Source: Ctenosaura bakeri (Eukaryota; Chordata; Lepidosauria; Squamata; Iguanidae). From it: DNA of 64,000 bases. The stretch spans positions 124,001 through 188,000 of the forward strand of contig CAOLHI010001308.1 in NCBI GenBank assembly GCA_948474755.1. The letters run 5' to 3'. The number at the start of each line of letters is the position of its first letter. The first letter of the stretch is position 1. This document shows positions 23,029 through 33,179 of the stretch, piece by piece. Below the pieces are notes generated by a model. The model saw nothing but the letters and a program-made list of their open reading frames with translations, made no database searches and was not told the origin of the DNA. Made by a program: the position numbers and the translations under genes.

Positions 23029-24090
23029 ACTTAAAATTATTCAGAAAAGTAAATAATGTCACTTATATTGTAGCCATTCCCCAGTACAGCCCAGAAAACA
23101 GCAGCAACTCATGCAAACAAAAGTGATACTTACAAAACCTATGTAATTGTAACAAATCAACAGTGAAAATAACTGAAAATGGAAGTGAAGAAGTGAAACA
23201 AAAAGAGGAATAAAAACACAGGAGTAAATTTTGTTATATAGTTGCAAGGTGGAGCAACAAAAGAGCCACGCTTTGGGGACTTCTAAGGTAGCAGGAACTA
23301 AATTCATGTTAACATAAAAGGAGGGATGGCAGATGTCTCTTATTTTGAGAGGTGTCCTCTTAAGTGTTGGAAAACTTTTTAATCTATAAAGACTAAAAAG
23401 ACTCCAAAAATCCTCTATTCTGGGGTGTGAGTTCTTCATAAAGATAGAAAGATGTGTATTGTGTAATTTATGAATGTAGACAATATGTTAATTTTACAGA
23501 GAAATACATGGCTAAGTTAACAGATATTTTCATTTGGTATCTAGATAGAACACGAACCTGCTAATAGCTACATCTTGATTGTTAACCCTGAAGATAATTA
23601 ATTCTTACTGTCTGTTATTGCTATTTTGAAAACCTGGCAACACCACAAACAAGTGGAGAAAAAGGTGCATTGTTCACACTGGATCCAATGAACAGATGCA
23701 TGAAGCAGTTGATGGAATTTATTTGGGAAGTAGATGGGCCACATCTACACAGACAGACTAGGGCTTGTATTGTCAACTATGGAAGGAAGGTAGCCAGAAT
23801 GAGTACAATTGGTTGTTTGCCTTTGGTGGAATTGTCACTTAGCCAGTCCTTAGCTCTGGATATGTGGTCTTACGATCTTGCTGTGCTCACTATGTGAACC
23901 CCAATAGGGTTTCCATATATGATCTTTGGAAGCAGAAGTTGTCCTGAAAAACAGCTGAATCAGTGACTATATACAACGCCAAGTAAAAATTGAAATGGTT
24001 TAAGAGAAGATTAAGGTCCCTCAAATGCACAGTTTTGAGGGACTCAAATATGTTCACAGATGAATACTAACTGCCTACCGAATTATCAGT
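23029..24090. other. Intron stretch without recognisable genes
   Basis: AT-rich. A 126-codon minus-strand open frame (23059-23439) has no recognisable motif and is probably chance. Nothing else identified. Confidence 0.55.
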
Positions 24091-24096
24091 TATCTT

Positions 24097-24338
24097 CTTA
24101 TGTGTCTTTAAGTCCTTTCCAACTTATGGTAACGCTAAAATGCATCTATCATATCATGGGGTTTTCTTTGTAAGATTTGTTCAGAGGGGGTTTGCCATTA
24201 CTTTTCTCTTAAGCTGAAAGACCTGCCCAAGGAGAGGAGAGAGATCTGCCCGGTGGGTTTCCATGGACAAGCAAGGATTTGAGCCCTCATCTCCAGAGTT
24301 ACAGTCCAATGCTCAAACCACTACACCATACTGGCTCA
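24097..24338 (-). mobile_element. tRNA-derived SINE, antisense copy
   Basis: The plus strand reads GTGTCTTTAAGTCCTTTCCA (complement of the Bov-B-like tail), then GGGGTTTTCTTTGTAAGATT, GGTGGGTTTCCATGG and ends AACCACTACACCATACTGGC, the complement of the SINE head. Full length but eroded. Confidence 0.88.
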
Positions 24339-24339
24339 C

Positions 24340-25570
24340 AATTACAATCAGCTTGTTCTAAAAACGCAAAAATGATCCTCAGTCTCCTTTTTTAAAAAAA
24401 TAATGCCTCCAATCTAAAGGTGTGAACCTGATATTTTTTTAGTTGCTCACTAGAACTTGTAAAAGCCAGTCGAATTGCACCCCTTACAAGCAGGAGGTAG
24501 ATAGGAAATCAAAACACTGCTGGTAAGGAAGACAAAGTATACATTGAGAGACCTGGAAGAGTACAAAGATACAGATTGTTTCCTCATCAGTCCCTTCTAA
24601 TTTTAATTAGAGCTTTTCATAGTGGGGAAGATTGTGAACTTTCCAGAGGAAATGTCTGGTTTTTCCACAGTTCTCATTAGCTCCCCTCCCCTGACTCCCT
24701 ATAATGACTAACCATCTTCTTCTTCTTCTTTTTTTTTTTTGCTTTAGATTGAAACGCTTGCTTACTCAAACATACATCTAAATTCTGCACTGTTTTACAA
24801 TTAACATGCTGAATAAATGCTTCTGTAGTCCCATGGGATTTTTCAAGTGATGCAAAACGTCATTTCTTTGCAAGATACAAAAGCTGAAGCTTGTTAATGT
24901 TAAAGAAACCTGTGTTCTTTGAAGTCTGGAAACACTGAATCTGTTTTCAGTCAGGGATTTTTCCCCCCAAGGCTCTCCTGTTAAAAGAACAAAAGGAGAG
25001 ACCAGTATTCCTCCCCCCATCCCTTTCTCAATATGCTTCAGAGAACCTATTAGCTTTTGTGCAGAAGCTTCAGCCATTGGCACAAATGGCCTGCCATTTT
25101 GATGGGCTGCATTAAGATGCATTCATCTGTTGCCCAGAGTCTCACATCTCTTCTTCCACCCTCTCTCTCTCTCTCCCCCTCCGTTTTCCAAACATCATCT
25201 CACTTCCATAATTCAGCTGTCAAAGAGATACTTCCAGCTCCTTCAGGCTTCTGCTGCTGCATCTCAGAAACAGAGCCTGCCTGTGTAGAAGAAAATAAAT
25301 CCTTGTATACACACACCAGAGACGTGAACAGGATATGGGAAACATTAACATGGAACATAATGTCCTTTTCTCTGCAGCTGTGTTCAGATTTTAAGGGAGA
25401 AAAAGAATTATTTGACCAGTAACCTTTAGCTTTCTATTTTTTTTTCCTAGTTAGAAAGAGATATGTTACACTTCATTCCACCAACAATTTTTTTTCTTTT
25501 GCACTAGCAGATTCATCAAACTGATTTCATAGTAGGACAAAGAAAATATTAATGATTAAATAGTTCTTAT
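24340..25570. other. Intron stretch without recognisable genes
   Basis: Contains pyrimidine-rich patches (TCTTCTTCTTC plus T-run near 24.72 kb, CTCTCT near 25.16 kb). The opposing open frames at 24778-25122 and 25057-25422 have no recognised product. Confidence 0.55.
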
Positions 25571-25574
25571 AGTA

Positions 25575-25682
25575 GCCCAGATGTTTTGAACTTCAGTTTC
25601 CAGAATTCCTGGCTAAGCTGGCTAAGGCTTCTGGGAGCTGAAGTCCAAAATACCTTCAGGACCAAAGTTTGAATACCACGGT
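25575..25682. mobile_element. Fold-back MITE remnant (AGATGTTTTGAACT family)
   Basis: The arms GCCCAGATGTTTTGAACTTC and GAAGTCCAAAATACCTTCAG enclose TTCCAGAATTCCTGGCTAAG / CTTCTGGGAGCTG. Typical of the palindromic repeat that in fresher copies reads CCAGATGTTTTGGACTACAA. Confidence 0.65.
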
Positions 25683-26240
25683 CCTAAAGGATTTCTTTAA
25701 TTTCTTCCTTGCCCCACTACCCACCTATAAGATTTTATTAGCTAAAATCAATTGTGAGAATTGGTGAAATAGTTCTGGGTATTTTTTTTTTAAATGGTTG
25801 GTTAACACCAGGGATTTTTGGGGCTTTTGTTGGAAATAATTCCGCACTTATACTATCCCTGACTGACAGCAGCTGTGCAATGCCCAGACTCCATCTAATC
25901 CAGTGCCCTCTTTTGGGATGATGGTAATAGCTATATTGGAGATACAATAATCTATTCCACCCTCCCTCAGCTACAAGGCCTGCCACTGTAGCTAATTACC
26001 AAACTTTATCCACTTTCCCCTAGATTCCTTCTGTGTGAACTCCACCTTTTCACTTTTTTTGCCTCTAAAGAGTTCTGGCTACTATATTGTATTAATCTAA
26101 TATGCAGTTCTGCCTCTGTGAAAAATCATGCAATGTGCACCCACTGTGACTAACACATAGCCCGAGTGCATGTAACTGCTTTTACTCATATATCTCACCC
26201 AAAGTTTTGAAATCCTGGTCTAAATATTCCAGCTAGAGCA

Positions 26241-26600
26241 GCATACCCTCCAATATTTCACAAATGAAAACTGGGACATGTGGGGCCAAGCAACATCAGA
26301 GTGTGGTCATGACTGCAAAAGTCATTAATGAGGAAGAATACATAAGCTAAAAAAAGGCTGCAGCATTTTGCTTTTCTATGAGCCTACTGGGAAGGGCATG
26401 ATTCCTACCTTTCATCTCCTCTCCCCCACTGCAGAGTTACTTTTGCCATTTGAACTCAGTTTGCAGCAACTGAAGTAAGCCAAGGACAAAGAGGGAAAGT
26501 GGGTGGAGGTAAAAGGAACTGGGATATTTTAAAAGTGGCTTAAAAAGTGAGATAACAGTGGATTAATCAGGAACATCCCTGCCAATCAGGTATGGCATAC
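26241..26600 (+). mobile_element. MITE with GCATACC termini, copy 1
   Basis: Starts GCATACCCTCCAATATTTCA and ends AATCAGGTATGGCATAC. The interior (CACAAATGAAAACTGGGACA, GCAACATCAGAGTGTGGTCA, GAACTCAGTTTGCAGCAACT) is found again, inverted, at 27.49-27.85 kb. A repeat family shared between the two loci. No coding capacity. Confidence 0.8.
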
Positions 26601-27054
26601 ATGAAATGGCAGAAGCCTTCTCCCTCCGTTGCATCTGTGCTAGGAGAGAAAACATAGCCATGTGGGTAGCGAAGAAACAATTCACTTGCATATGTCATTA
26701 TTTGAAAACACTTTAAAAACAATTCTTGATATTTAAATGTGAGCTAAAAGTTTTATCATCAGAGCTTTTATGCAACTCTGAAGTGATCCTTGAAAAGTAT
26801 TCCCTTGTTGACTTTTCTTACAGTCTTTATTTGCATTTGTGTTATGATTACAACAAAATGTTAGTGTCGTCTTCTTCTGTTGTGCTGCGTGGTGCACAAG
26901 GCATCAGAGATTCAGCTCTTTCTCCCATGAATCCTCTGATTTTCCAAAATTAGTTGAAGGCTACAAATTCCTCTATCAGTTCAGCAGGTGCATACAGTTC
27001 TATAATACAACACTCTTCCAGTCCAGTGCTGCAGCCATTTCTTTTAGCACTCAT

Positions 27055-27125
27055 CAAAGAACTAAATAAATCCAGACTAAATAAATCCAAATCATATCAT
27101 CGTCATTTAATTATTTATTATTTAG
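27055..27125 (+). repeat. AAATAAATCC-type low-complexity patch
   Basis: Imperfect repetition ACTAAATAAATCCA, followed by an AT-rich ATTTATTATT block. Confidence 0.5.
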
Positions 27126-27493
27126 AAGGAGGATCAGTTCTGCTATTACAATGATGCAATTGTATTTTATACAGTGTTGTCAATTCATATTGTGAGTTGC
27201 TTTAGCAAAAATTAACAAATCTCACTGCCTGCTCAGTTAGCAAATTACAGCACTGCATATGTTTCCACCTTCATCTTGGTTAATCAGTATGAATACTTTT
27301 TAAAGAATGTGTCATAATTGTGCAACAGAGCCTAAACAGTAAAGGGCTTTAGTTCTCTTTTAAATTTAAGGAACTGATTTGAAAATGCCTTCAAATAATG
27401 GCATATACAGGTGAGTTGGTTCTTCTTAAGGTTGTGCCTTCTCCTGTAGTGCTGATGCAATGGAAGGAGAATGATTCTGAAGTTCCATGTACA

Positions 27494-27852
27494 GCATACC
27501 TTCCAACTGTTCTAATTTGGCAGGTACAGTCCCAATTAATCCTCTGTCATCTCTCATCTCACTTTTTAAGATGTGTCCTCCATTTCTCCTCCTCCCACTT
27601 TCTCCCTTTGTCCTCAGTCTACTTCAGTTGCTGTAAACTGAGTTCAAAGCGTAAATGTAGTTTATACTCAATTAACTTAGCAGGGAGGGGAGGAGGAAGC
27701 CTGTCATTTTCTCCAGGGTAAGGCAAAAGCAAACTGCTGCAGTCTTTCCTAGCTTATGTGCTCTTCCTCATTAACATCTGCCATTCAGACCACACTCTGA
27801 TTTTGCTTGGTCACACATGTACCAGTTTTCATTTGTGATATTTTGGAGTGTA
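27494..27852 (-). mobile_element. MITE with GCATACC termini, copy 2 (inverted)
   Basis: The plus strand begins GCATACCTTCCAACTGTTCT and passes through CAGTTGCTGTAAACTGAGTT and ACCACACTCTGATTTTGCTT. This is the reverse of copy 1 at 26.24 kb. The terminus near TCATTTGTGATATTTTGGAG is eroded. Confidence 0.78.
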
Positions 27853-27878
27853 TAGTGTATATAAATACAGTAAACACA

Positions 27879-28050
27879 GCTTAAACAGATAGAGCTAAGA
27901 CCCTGGCAGCCAGAATGTGACATCAGGGTTTCCCTGACTGGAGAAGTACTGTACATACTGTAACTACTGCCTCTGAAGTCTATGGTACCTTTTCTGCTTG
28001 GCAAGGAGACAAAATAAAAATGCCAAAACAGAACCAGCCCTAGAGTTCTG
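27879..28050 (+). repeat. Left arm of a long inverted duplication
   Basis: GCTTAAACAGATAGAGCTAA through TCTGAAGTCTATGG and CAAGGAGACAAAAT to CCAGCCCTAGAGTTCTG. It pairs with 29020-29187 in reverse complement with about six mismatches and one 5-bp indel by eye. Identity is far higher than between other repeat pairs in this intron. Confidence 0.9.
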
Positions 28051-29019
28051 CTTCTGCTCTGTGCTGTGATATGCACATGCAACACTTTTATGCATAGCCA
28101 CATGAACTTGAGCTTAAGCTCTACTAAATTTAATGGATTTTACTTATGAGCAAACATGCATAAAATCGTGCTGTAAAAGTTACCTTGGACCACTTACTTG
28201 CATATGCTCTGATATGTATTTCTTGCCTTGGATCCCATCTGAGTGAAAAGTGGGATATTAACTCAATAAATAAAAAATTCTAAATATTTAAGGCATTTGC
28301 TTATTGTTCTTAACTTATCAGGTCCCCTGAAGTTGAAAACATTTAGAATATTAAAGATATGACTAAAAACAATTAAACATTTAGATTGCCCTTGTGAAAA
28401 TCAAATGTGTTGTTTTAACATGCTCCTGTGTGCTGCTTATTTTCTACTAACTATTATAAAAACATGTCTACATTGAACTTTACTTGCACTTAGCTATCCT
28501 AGCAAACAGGAAGAAAACACTGGTTTAAAAGCAATTCATAGATGTTTAGTTTGTTGGGTAACAGTACCTATATACTGGTTTCTAGACCTCAGAGTAAATG
28601 GGAAAAACTTTCAATATAACTGTAGGAAAGAGCTTTAGGAAAAACACAGTGTTGAAGAACAAAGCAATATTTAAAGCTGGGGTGGTTGGAATCGACTTCC
28701 TTCTGAGATAAGTTTAAACTGACTCTATGACACAGTGACAATGCGGTTCTGCATTTCCTGTGGTTTGCTTTCTGAATGAGATCTAAAAGAAGAGGCCCTG
28801 GCTACTGTGGGCATCAATGGTTCAAAAAAGCATGTTCTGGAATAAACATATGTGTATAGAAAGGAAGATGGGGCTTGAACACTTGTGTCATTAGGCCATT
28901 CTGTGTTGCCCTCCACTCTTGTCTTGGCTGACGGGCTGAGTTCTCTCCTTTTCCTGAAAACAGAACACTCACATAACAGCCATAATACAGCACTGTGTTA
29001 CTTTAGCTAAGGGAACAGA
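28051..29019. other. Spacer between the inverted arms
   Basis: About 970 bases with no recognised gene. A LINE-tail-like piece (GTGAAAAGTGGGATATTAAC followed by AATAAATAAA) lies near 28.25 kb. Confidence 0.5.
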
Positions 29020-29187
29020 CCAGAACTCTAAGGCTGGTTCTGTTTTGGCCCTTTCATTTTGTCTCCTTGCCAAGCAGAAAAGGTAGACTTCAGAGGCAGT
29101 AGTTACAGTATGTACAGTACTTCCCCAGCCAGGGAAACCCTGATGTCACATTCTGGCTGCCAGGGTCTTAGCTCTATCTGTTTAAGC
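29020..29187 (-). repeat. Right arm of a long inverted duplication
   Basis: CAGAACTCTAAGGCTGGTTC to CTCTATCTGTTTAAGC, the reverse complement of 27879-28050. Lacks the 5-bp ATGGT-like insertion present in the left arm. Confidence 0.9.
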
Positions 29188-29611
29188 TCCAGTGGCCAGA
29201 CAGCAGGCCTTTTCACTTTGAACAAGGTAGCAATATTGTCCGTTGTATCTTTAGGAGGGAAATAACATTTTTAATAGTGTAATTTATATATTGCATTTGC
29301 TTCTATCTTGTATAGAAAATAAGCGAAAAAGACCTGCTCCTTAGTTCTGGCAACTGCAGCTTCTTTCCACCTCCAACTCTCCCTCTCTTTCTGAACTCAA
29401 CCTGCAACTACAGCTCCTTGCTTAGGGTTTCCCCATCTATGGAGTCAAACGAATGCTCATGGGGGTTACAGAGGCATTTAAGACTGAGAAACAAGGAGTA
29501 TTAAGAGGAAGCACAGAAGGCAAACAAAGAGGAGATGGACAACTACCCCACCAATGATTATTTGCGTGACTACTTGAAAATCTTGTTTAATAACTGGTAA
29601 TATGAAGGCCA

Positions 29612-29747
29612 CTAGTCCTTCGGCCTTCCAGATGTTTTGAACTTCAATTCACAGAAGCCAGTGCCAACATAGCTAATGGGCAGGGATTCCAGGAGGGTAA
29701 GTCCAAAACATTTGGAGGACTAAAGGTTAATAACCACTGCTCTAGAC
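29612..29747. mobile_element. Fold-back MITE remnant
   Basis: The arms CTTCCAGATGTTTTGAACTT and GTCCAAAACATTTGGAGGAC with GGTTAATAACCACTGCTCTA outside. Same family as at 25.6 kb. Confidence 0.65.
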
Positions 29748-30119
29748 TCTCATAGGCTGGAAATAACAGAAAATATAAGAATGGAAGAGTTTGTGTGTTT
29801 TTAGAGAGTAGCTCCTTTTAGTGCTGTCTCAGAGAGAAAAGACAGAAACAAAATCAACCAGTTACAGCCCTGAACATATATCTTACTGGTAATCTCAACT
29901 AGCGCAGAACCATTTAATCAGCTGTTAATATTTATGCAAATCTCATAGATTACAATAGGTCTACTCCAGTAGGAAATACCAATAGGATTCAGGCCCATGT
30001 AATTCAGTTTATAGTTCTGCAACAGTTCCTGTGGTTGAATCTCCTACTACCACAAATCTGACCCTTAATAGCTGGAGAAAATATGCATTTTGCCACACAC
30101 CTCTGGTTTTACAATGGCT

Positions 30120-30215
30120 AGAGGAGTGACAGGGAAAATGGTAGTTCTTCAGAGCATGTTGTTAAGGCTAATGGGAACTGAAGCGCAAAAACATCTGGAG
30201 GATTACATATACTCC
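30120..30215. mobile_element. Fold-back MITE remnant
   Basis: Only the right arm is clear: GGGAACTGAAGCGCAAAAAC ATCTGGAGG. The left arm is eroded (GGTAGTTCTTCAGAGC). Confidence 0.4.
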
Positions 30216-30272
30216 AAGCCCTGGGATAGAGACTTGCTCTCCTCCTCTTCTTTTTACTGCAAAACCTGGAAC

Positions 30273-30484
30273 ATGGGGCCCTTTCATACTACAAAGTTAC
30301 AATGTCATGATTCCACTTTAACTACCCTGGCAACATCTTATGGGATCCTTTTATTTGCTGTTGAGGGTGGGATATTTGAAATGCTCAGCCAGTGAACCCA
30401 CCAAATTACAGACTCCAGAATTCCACAGGAGGCAGCCATGGCAATTCAGGTTGAATCATGATGTCCTAACTGTGTAGTGTACTA
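30273..30484. mobile_element. MITE related to the 62.7-kb hairpin array
   Basis: The left arm CCCTTTCATACTACAAAGTT, CATGATTCCACTTTAAC pairs imperfectly with the right GTTGAATCATGATGTCCTAA CTGTGTAGTGTAC. The body has CTTATGGGATCC and CCAGAATTCCACAGGAGG, matching the phrases CTATGGAATCC and GGAATTCCACAGGATG at 62.8 kb. Confidence 0.65.
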
Positions 30485-30489
30485 GCTTG

Positions 30490-31050
30490 TGCATCCCCTG
30501 AGCTGGATGCAGCAGCTCCCTTGGTCAGTGTTTTAATCTGGTTGTGTTGATGAGCAACTACCTAATATGAGAAGAGAATGATTTTGATAATTTCACACAA
30601 CAAGCAGTAGACAGTATTAGAAAATGAAGCTTTCTGAATTCAGAAGAAAGCTATCTCAATATTTATAGAAACCATGCCGCTACAAAACTAGAAATTCTTA
30701 GTTCACTGTATTGATTTTTGCTTCTTCTCTTTAGATTTAAAATTTCTTTTATATTTATTTTTTTTAAAAAAACAGACATCAACAAGCAATCACAGGTCTT
30801 CCCGCCACCAGCAGACTCTGAATGTCAGTTCAAAGGGTCATCTAAGTGTAAAAAGAGCTGAATTTCGATTCTCAGTCTTTGGGTAAATGACAGCATATTT
30901 CTGAAGCGCAACAGTAAGGACAGAACAAATTGTGCCAATTAATACCATGCTCCATCTGTTTCTCATAATCCCATCTCTGGAAAGAGCTGTTTAATCAAAT
31001 CATAGAAAAGTACAGGGGAGAGAAAATAAACAGGAAAACAGCCCAGAAAG
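30490..31050. other. Intron stretch without recognisable genes
   Basis: AT-rich, with an A/T-rich low-complexity run near 30.75 kb. Nothing else identified. Confidence 0.5.
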
Positions 31051-31057
31051 GTTTTTT

Positions 31058-31130
31058 GGGGGACTACAATTCCACAAATCCACCAGCCAGCATGGCCATA
31101 GGGATTCTGAAAGCTGCAGTCCAAAACCTA
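31058..31130. mobile_element. Fold-back MITE remnant
   Basis: GGACTACAATTCCACAAATC ... GGGATTCTGAAAGCTGCAGT CC: two arms of the GTTGTAGTCC palindromic family, about 70 bases in all. Confidence 0.6.
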
Positions 31131-31349
31131 AATTCAGTTCTTAGTCCCAGTTACAGAAGGCTCATCAAAGTGATGTACATAAATATACCATAAATGTATA
31201 ATACATAAATGTTAAGTGTTGATTCACCAAGTTCTCAACAGGTCTTCTCTAACTGGGGCTAACAATTGAATGTAGGCCCAAAGAAATAATTTTCCAAGCT
31301 CTGAAACAAAACATTTGTCACACAGTGATGCTCATACATGCTTTTTCTT

Positions 31350-31372
31350 AAAAATCAATCAATCAATCAATC
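31350..31372 (+). repeat. AATC microsatellite
   Basis: Five tandem AATC units, seen directly. Confidence 0.85.
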
Positions 31373-31860
31373 CAAGAGTAGAAGACCTTTGGCAGCTTTC
31401 TTATGGATTATAAAGTAAAATGTTGGCCAGTACAACCAGTCTATGCACACTTGAGTGGAAGTGTATCACATCTACATTAGCAGGGTTTAGAGCAGTATCT
31501 GAAACACTATTCCATCTCTAATTGATGCACAAATTTCATCAAAACCAGATAAGCCCACTGCAGGCTAATTTATTAAACCGTGGCCAGGACAAAGAGCCTG
31601 CCAGGTTCAAGTAAGGATACAAAACTGTCTGCAGTCATGACTAGAAATGATAAATGGGGTCATATGTTATCAGCAGGCAGGTCAACAGTTGCATAAATCA
31701 GTCCCTAGAATGCACGGAGTCTAGGAGTGTGGGTGTATGTCCTTGTTCTAAACCTCCCATTCCTGCTGCATTTTTTGTCATATTTTAGAAAGCTCTCTTA
31801 TTTTAGACTCAAACTATTCATCCTTCTTGCCTAGCACTGACTATCCAAAGTAACAGAGGC

Positions 31861-32699
31861 TCTGTGGGGTTTTTCACATCATTTGCTGCAAAGTGCTCAG
31901 AAACTTCAACTGGCTACAGGAACCATACAATTTCCCTTGTTGTAACAGCTCCACTGACTGCTGATGCATTTTGGACACAATTCAAAGTGCTGGTGATAAC
32001 CTATAAAGCCATACAGAGCTTGGGTTAAGGCTACTTGAAGGAACATATCCCCTTTATAAATCCATTAAGATATTCTGCAGAGGCCCTTTTCTCTGTCCCA
32101 CCAACTTCTCAGGCTCAATTGTTGGGATCCAGAGAAACGGTTTTCATGGTGGCTGCTCCCAGACTTTGGAACTCCCTTCCCAGGCAGGTCAGGATGGCCT
32201 TGTCCTTTCTATGCTTCCATCAATAAATTAAAACATTTTTATGCCATCAGAGTTTTAAAAACTGACTGGGGTGGGAGTTAATGCTGTATGGTGCCATTTT
32301 TAAAGGCCTGATTATCGTTTTTTCAGCCAGTGTGGAATAGTGCTTTGTGTAGTGGACTCCAGCTCTGGAGATATCAGCTTTCGAATCCTTGCTCAGCCAT
32401 AGAAACCCACTAGGTGACTTTGGGCACTCCACACTCTTTCAAGCTTCAGAGGGAGGCAAAGCCAAGCCCCTCCACCCCAACAAATCTTATCAAGAAAACC
32501 CTGTGATAGGTTCATCTTAGGGTTGCCTTAAGTTGGAAATGACTTAAAGGCACACAAAACACACACAAAGTGCCTTTTAATTCATTTTAATGTTTTAATA
32601 TTTAATGTTTTAACTTTATAAATTGTTTAATTGCTTTTAAATAACTTCTATATTTATATTTTTATTTAATCTTTTTTATACTTGTTAATATATAGTATT
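31861..32699 (+). mobile_element. L2/CR1-clade LINE 3' fragment, interrupted by a SINE
   Basis: The plus frame contains FWTQFKVLVITYKAI, one in-frame stop, then GYLKEHIPFIN, SRETVFMVAAPRLWNSLPRQ, the conserved C-terminal end of L2/CR1-clade ORF2 proteins. A SINE sits at about 32.33-32.57 kb, then TTTTAATGTTTTAA-rich 3' UTR sequence continues to the U2-derived insert. A decayed, inactive copy. Confidence 0.75.
32326..32572 (+). mobile_element. tRNA-derived SINE, sense copy nested in a LINE
   Basis: The head GCCAGTGTGGAATAGTGCTT is followed by a box-B relative (CTTTCGAATCCTTG), AGCCATAGAAACCCACTAGG, AAATCTTATCAAGAAAACCC, and the tail GGAAATGACTTAAAGGCACA followed by CACACA. It lies between LINE coding and LINE 3' UTR sequence, so it inserted after the LINE. 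Confidence 0.9.
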
Positions 32700-32740
32700 C
32701 TCAGCCTTTTGGCTAAGATCAAGTGTTAATATATAGTATT
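32684..32740 (+). pseudogene. U2 snRNA 5'-end fragment between 16-bp direct repeats
   Basis: The sequence TTCTCAGCCTTTTGGCTAAG continuing ATCAAGTGT (32698-32726) matches U2 snRNA nucleotides about 6-34 with one change (G11 to A). It covers stem-loop I and stops at the start of the branch-site-pairing GUAGUA. Identical 16-base repeats GTTAATATATAGTATT lie at 32684-32699 and 32725-32740, so the net insert is 25 nt. No promoter elements or remainder of U2 are present, so this is not a functional snRNA gene. Retropseudogenes of U snRNAs with target-site duplications are an established class. The extreme shortness is unusual. Confidence 0.85.
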
Positions 32741-32950
32741 TTTAAACAGCAATAGAATGTGTATTGCTATATCACTTGTCAGCTAAGTGCTCTCTAAGCA
32801 GTTTGCAATGTGTTAGCTAATTGCCCCCAACAAGCTGAGTACTCATTTTACTGACCTACAGAAGGATGGAAGGCTGTTTGAAGTCCTGTGGGATCGAACT
32901 CACAATGTTGTGGTTGTAGTACTGGCATTTAACCACTGCACTACCAGCGC
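32741..32950 (+). repeat. Interspersed repeat (TTAACCACTGCACTACCAG type)
   Basis: TTTGCAATGTGTTAGCTAAT, CCCCCAACAAGCTGAGTACT, GACCTACAGAAGGATGGAAG and TGGCATTTAACCACTGCACT: an eroded copy of a common squamate repeat, recognised from memory. Confidence 0.55.
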
Positions 32951-32999
32951 TTTAAATATGTTAGCAGCCTTGAGTACCATTATGGGGAGACAGGTAGGA

Positions 33000-33000
33000 A

Positions 33001-33064
<64 letters not shown>
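33000..33064 (+). repeat. AAT microsatellite, about 21 units
   Basis: A pure trinucleotide run. The minus-strand open frame with a long Tyr run across it is an artefact. Confidence 0.98.
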
Positions 33065-33069
33065 TGCTG

Positions 33070-33165
33070 CATTTAGCTTGAAGGACAATGGCCTGAACCT
33101 ATGACCTTCTACATGCAAAGCATATGATCTCTCAAAATTATATCCCTTTCCTCTGCTTAGAAAAA
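33070..33165 (-). repeat. tRNA-related old SINE fragment
   Basis: TGAACCTATGACCTTCTACA TGCAAAGCATATGATCTC resembles the eroded, reversed tRNA-like part (GGGACCTTCTGCATGCAAAG) of an old dispersed repeat. Also near 40.4 kb. Confidence 0.45.
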
Positions 33166-33179
33166 TCAGGGTCATTTTA

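Noticed and set aside
23059..23439. 126-codon minus-strand frame as a gene
   Set aside because: No ATG-independent support, family resemblance, or splice or poly(A) context. Length is within chance for 64 kb of AT-rich DNA read in six frames.
32698..32726. Functional U2 snRNA gene
   Set aside because: Only about 29 of some 190 nucleotides are present, with flanking direct repeats and no snRNA promoter elements.
32900..33175. Minus-strand frame with a long tyrosine run
   Set aside because: It is the AAT microsatellite read in one frame. The poly-Leu/Asn frames at 59.3 kb are the same kind of artefact.
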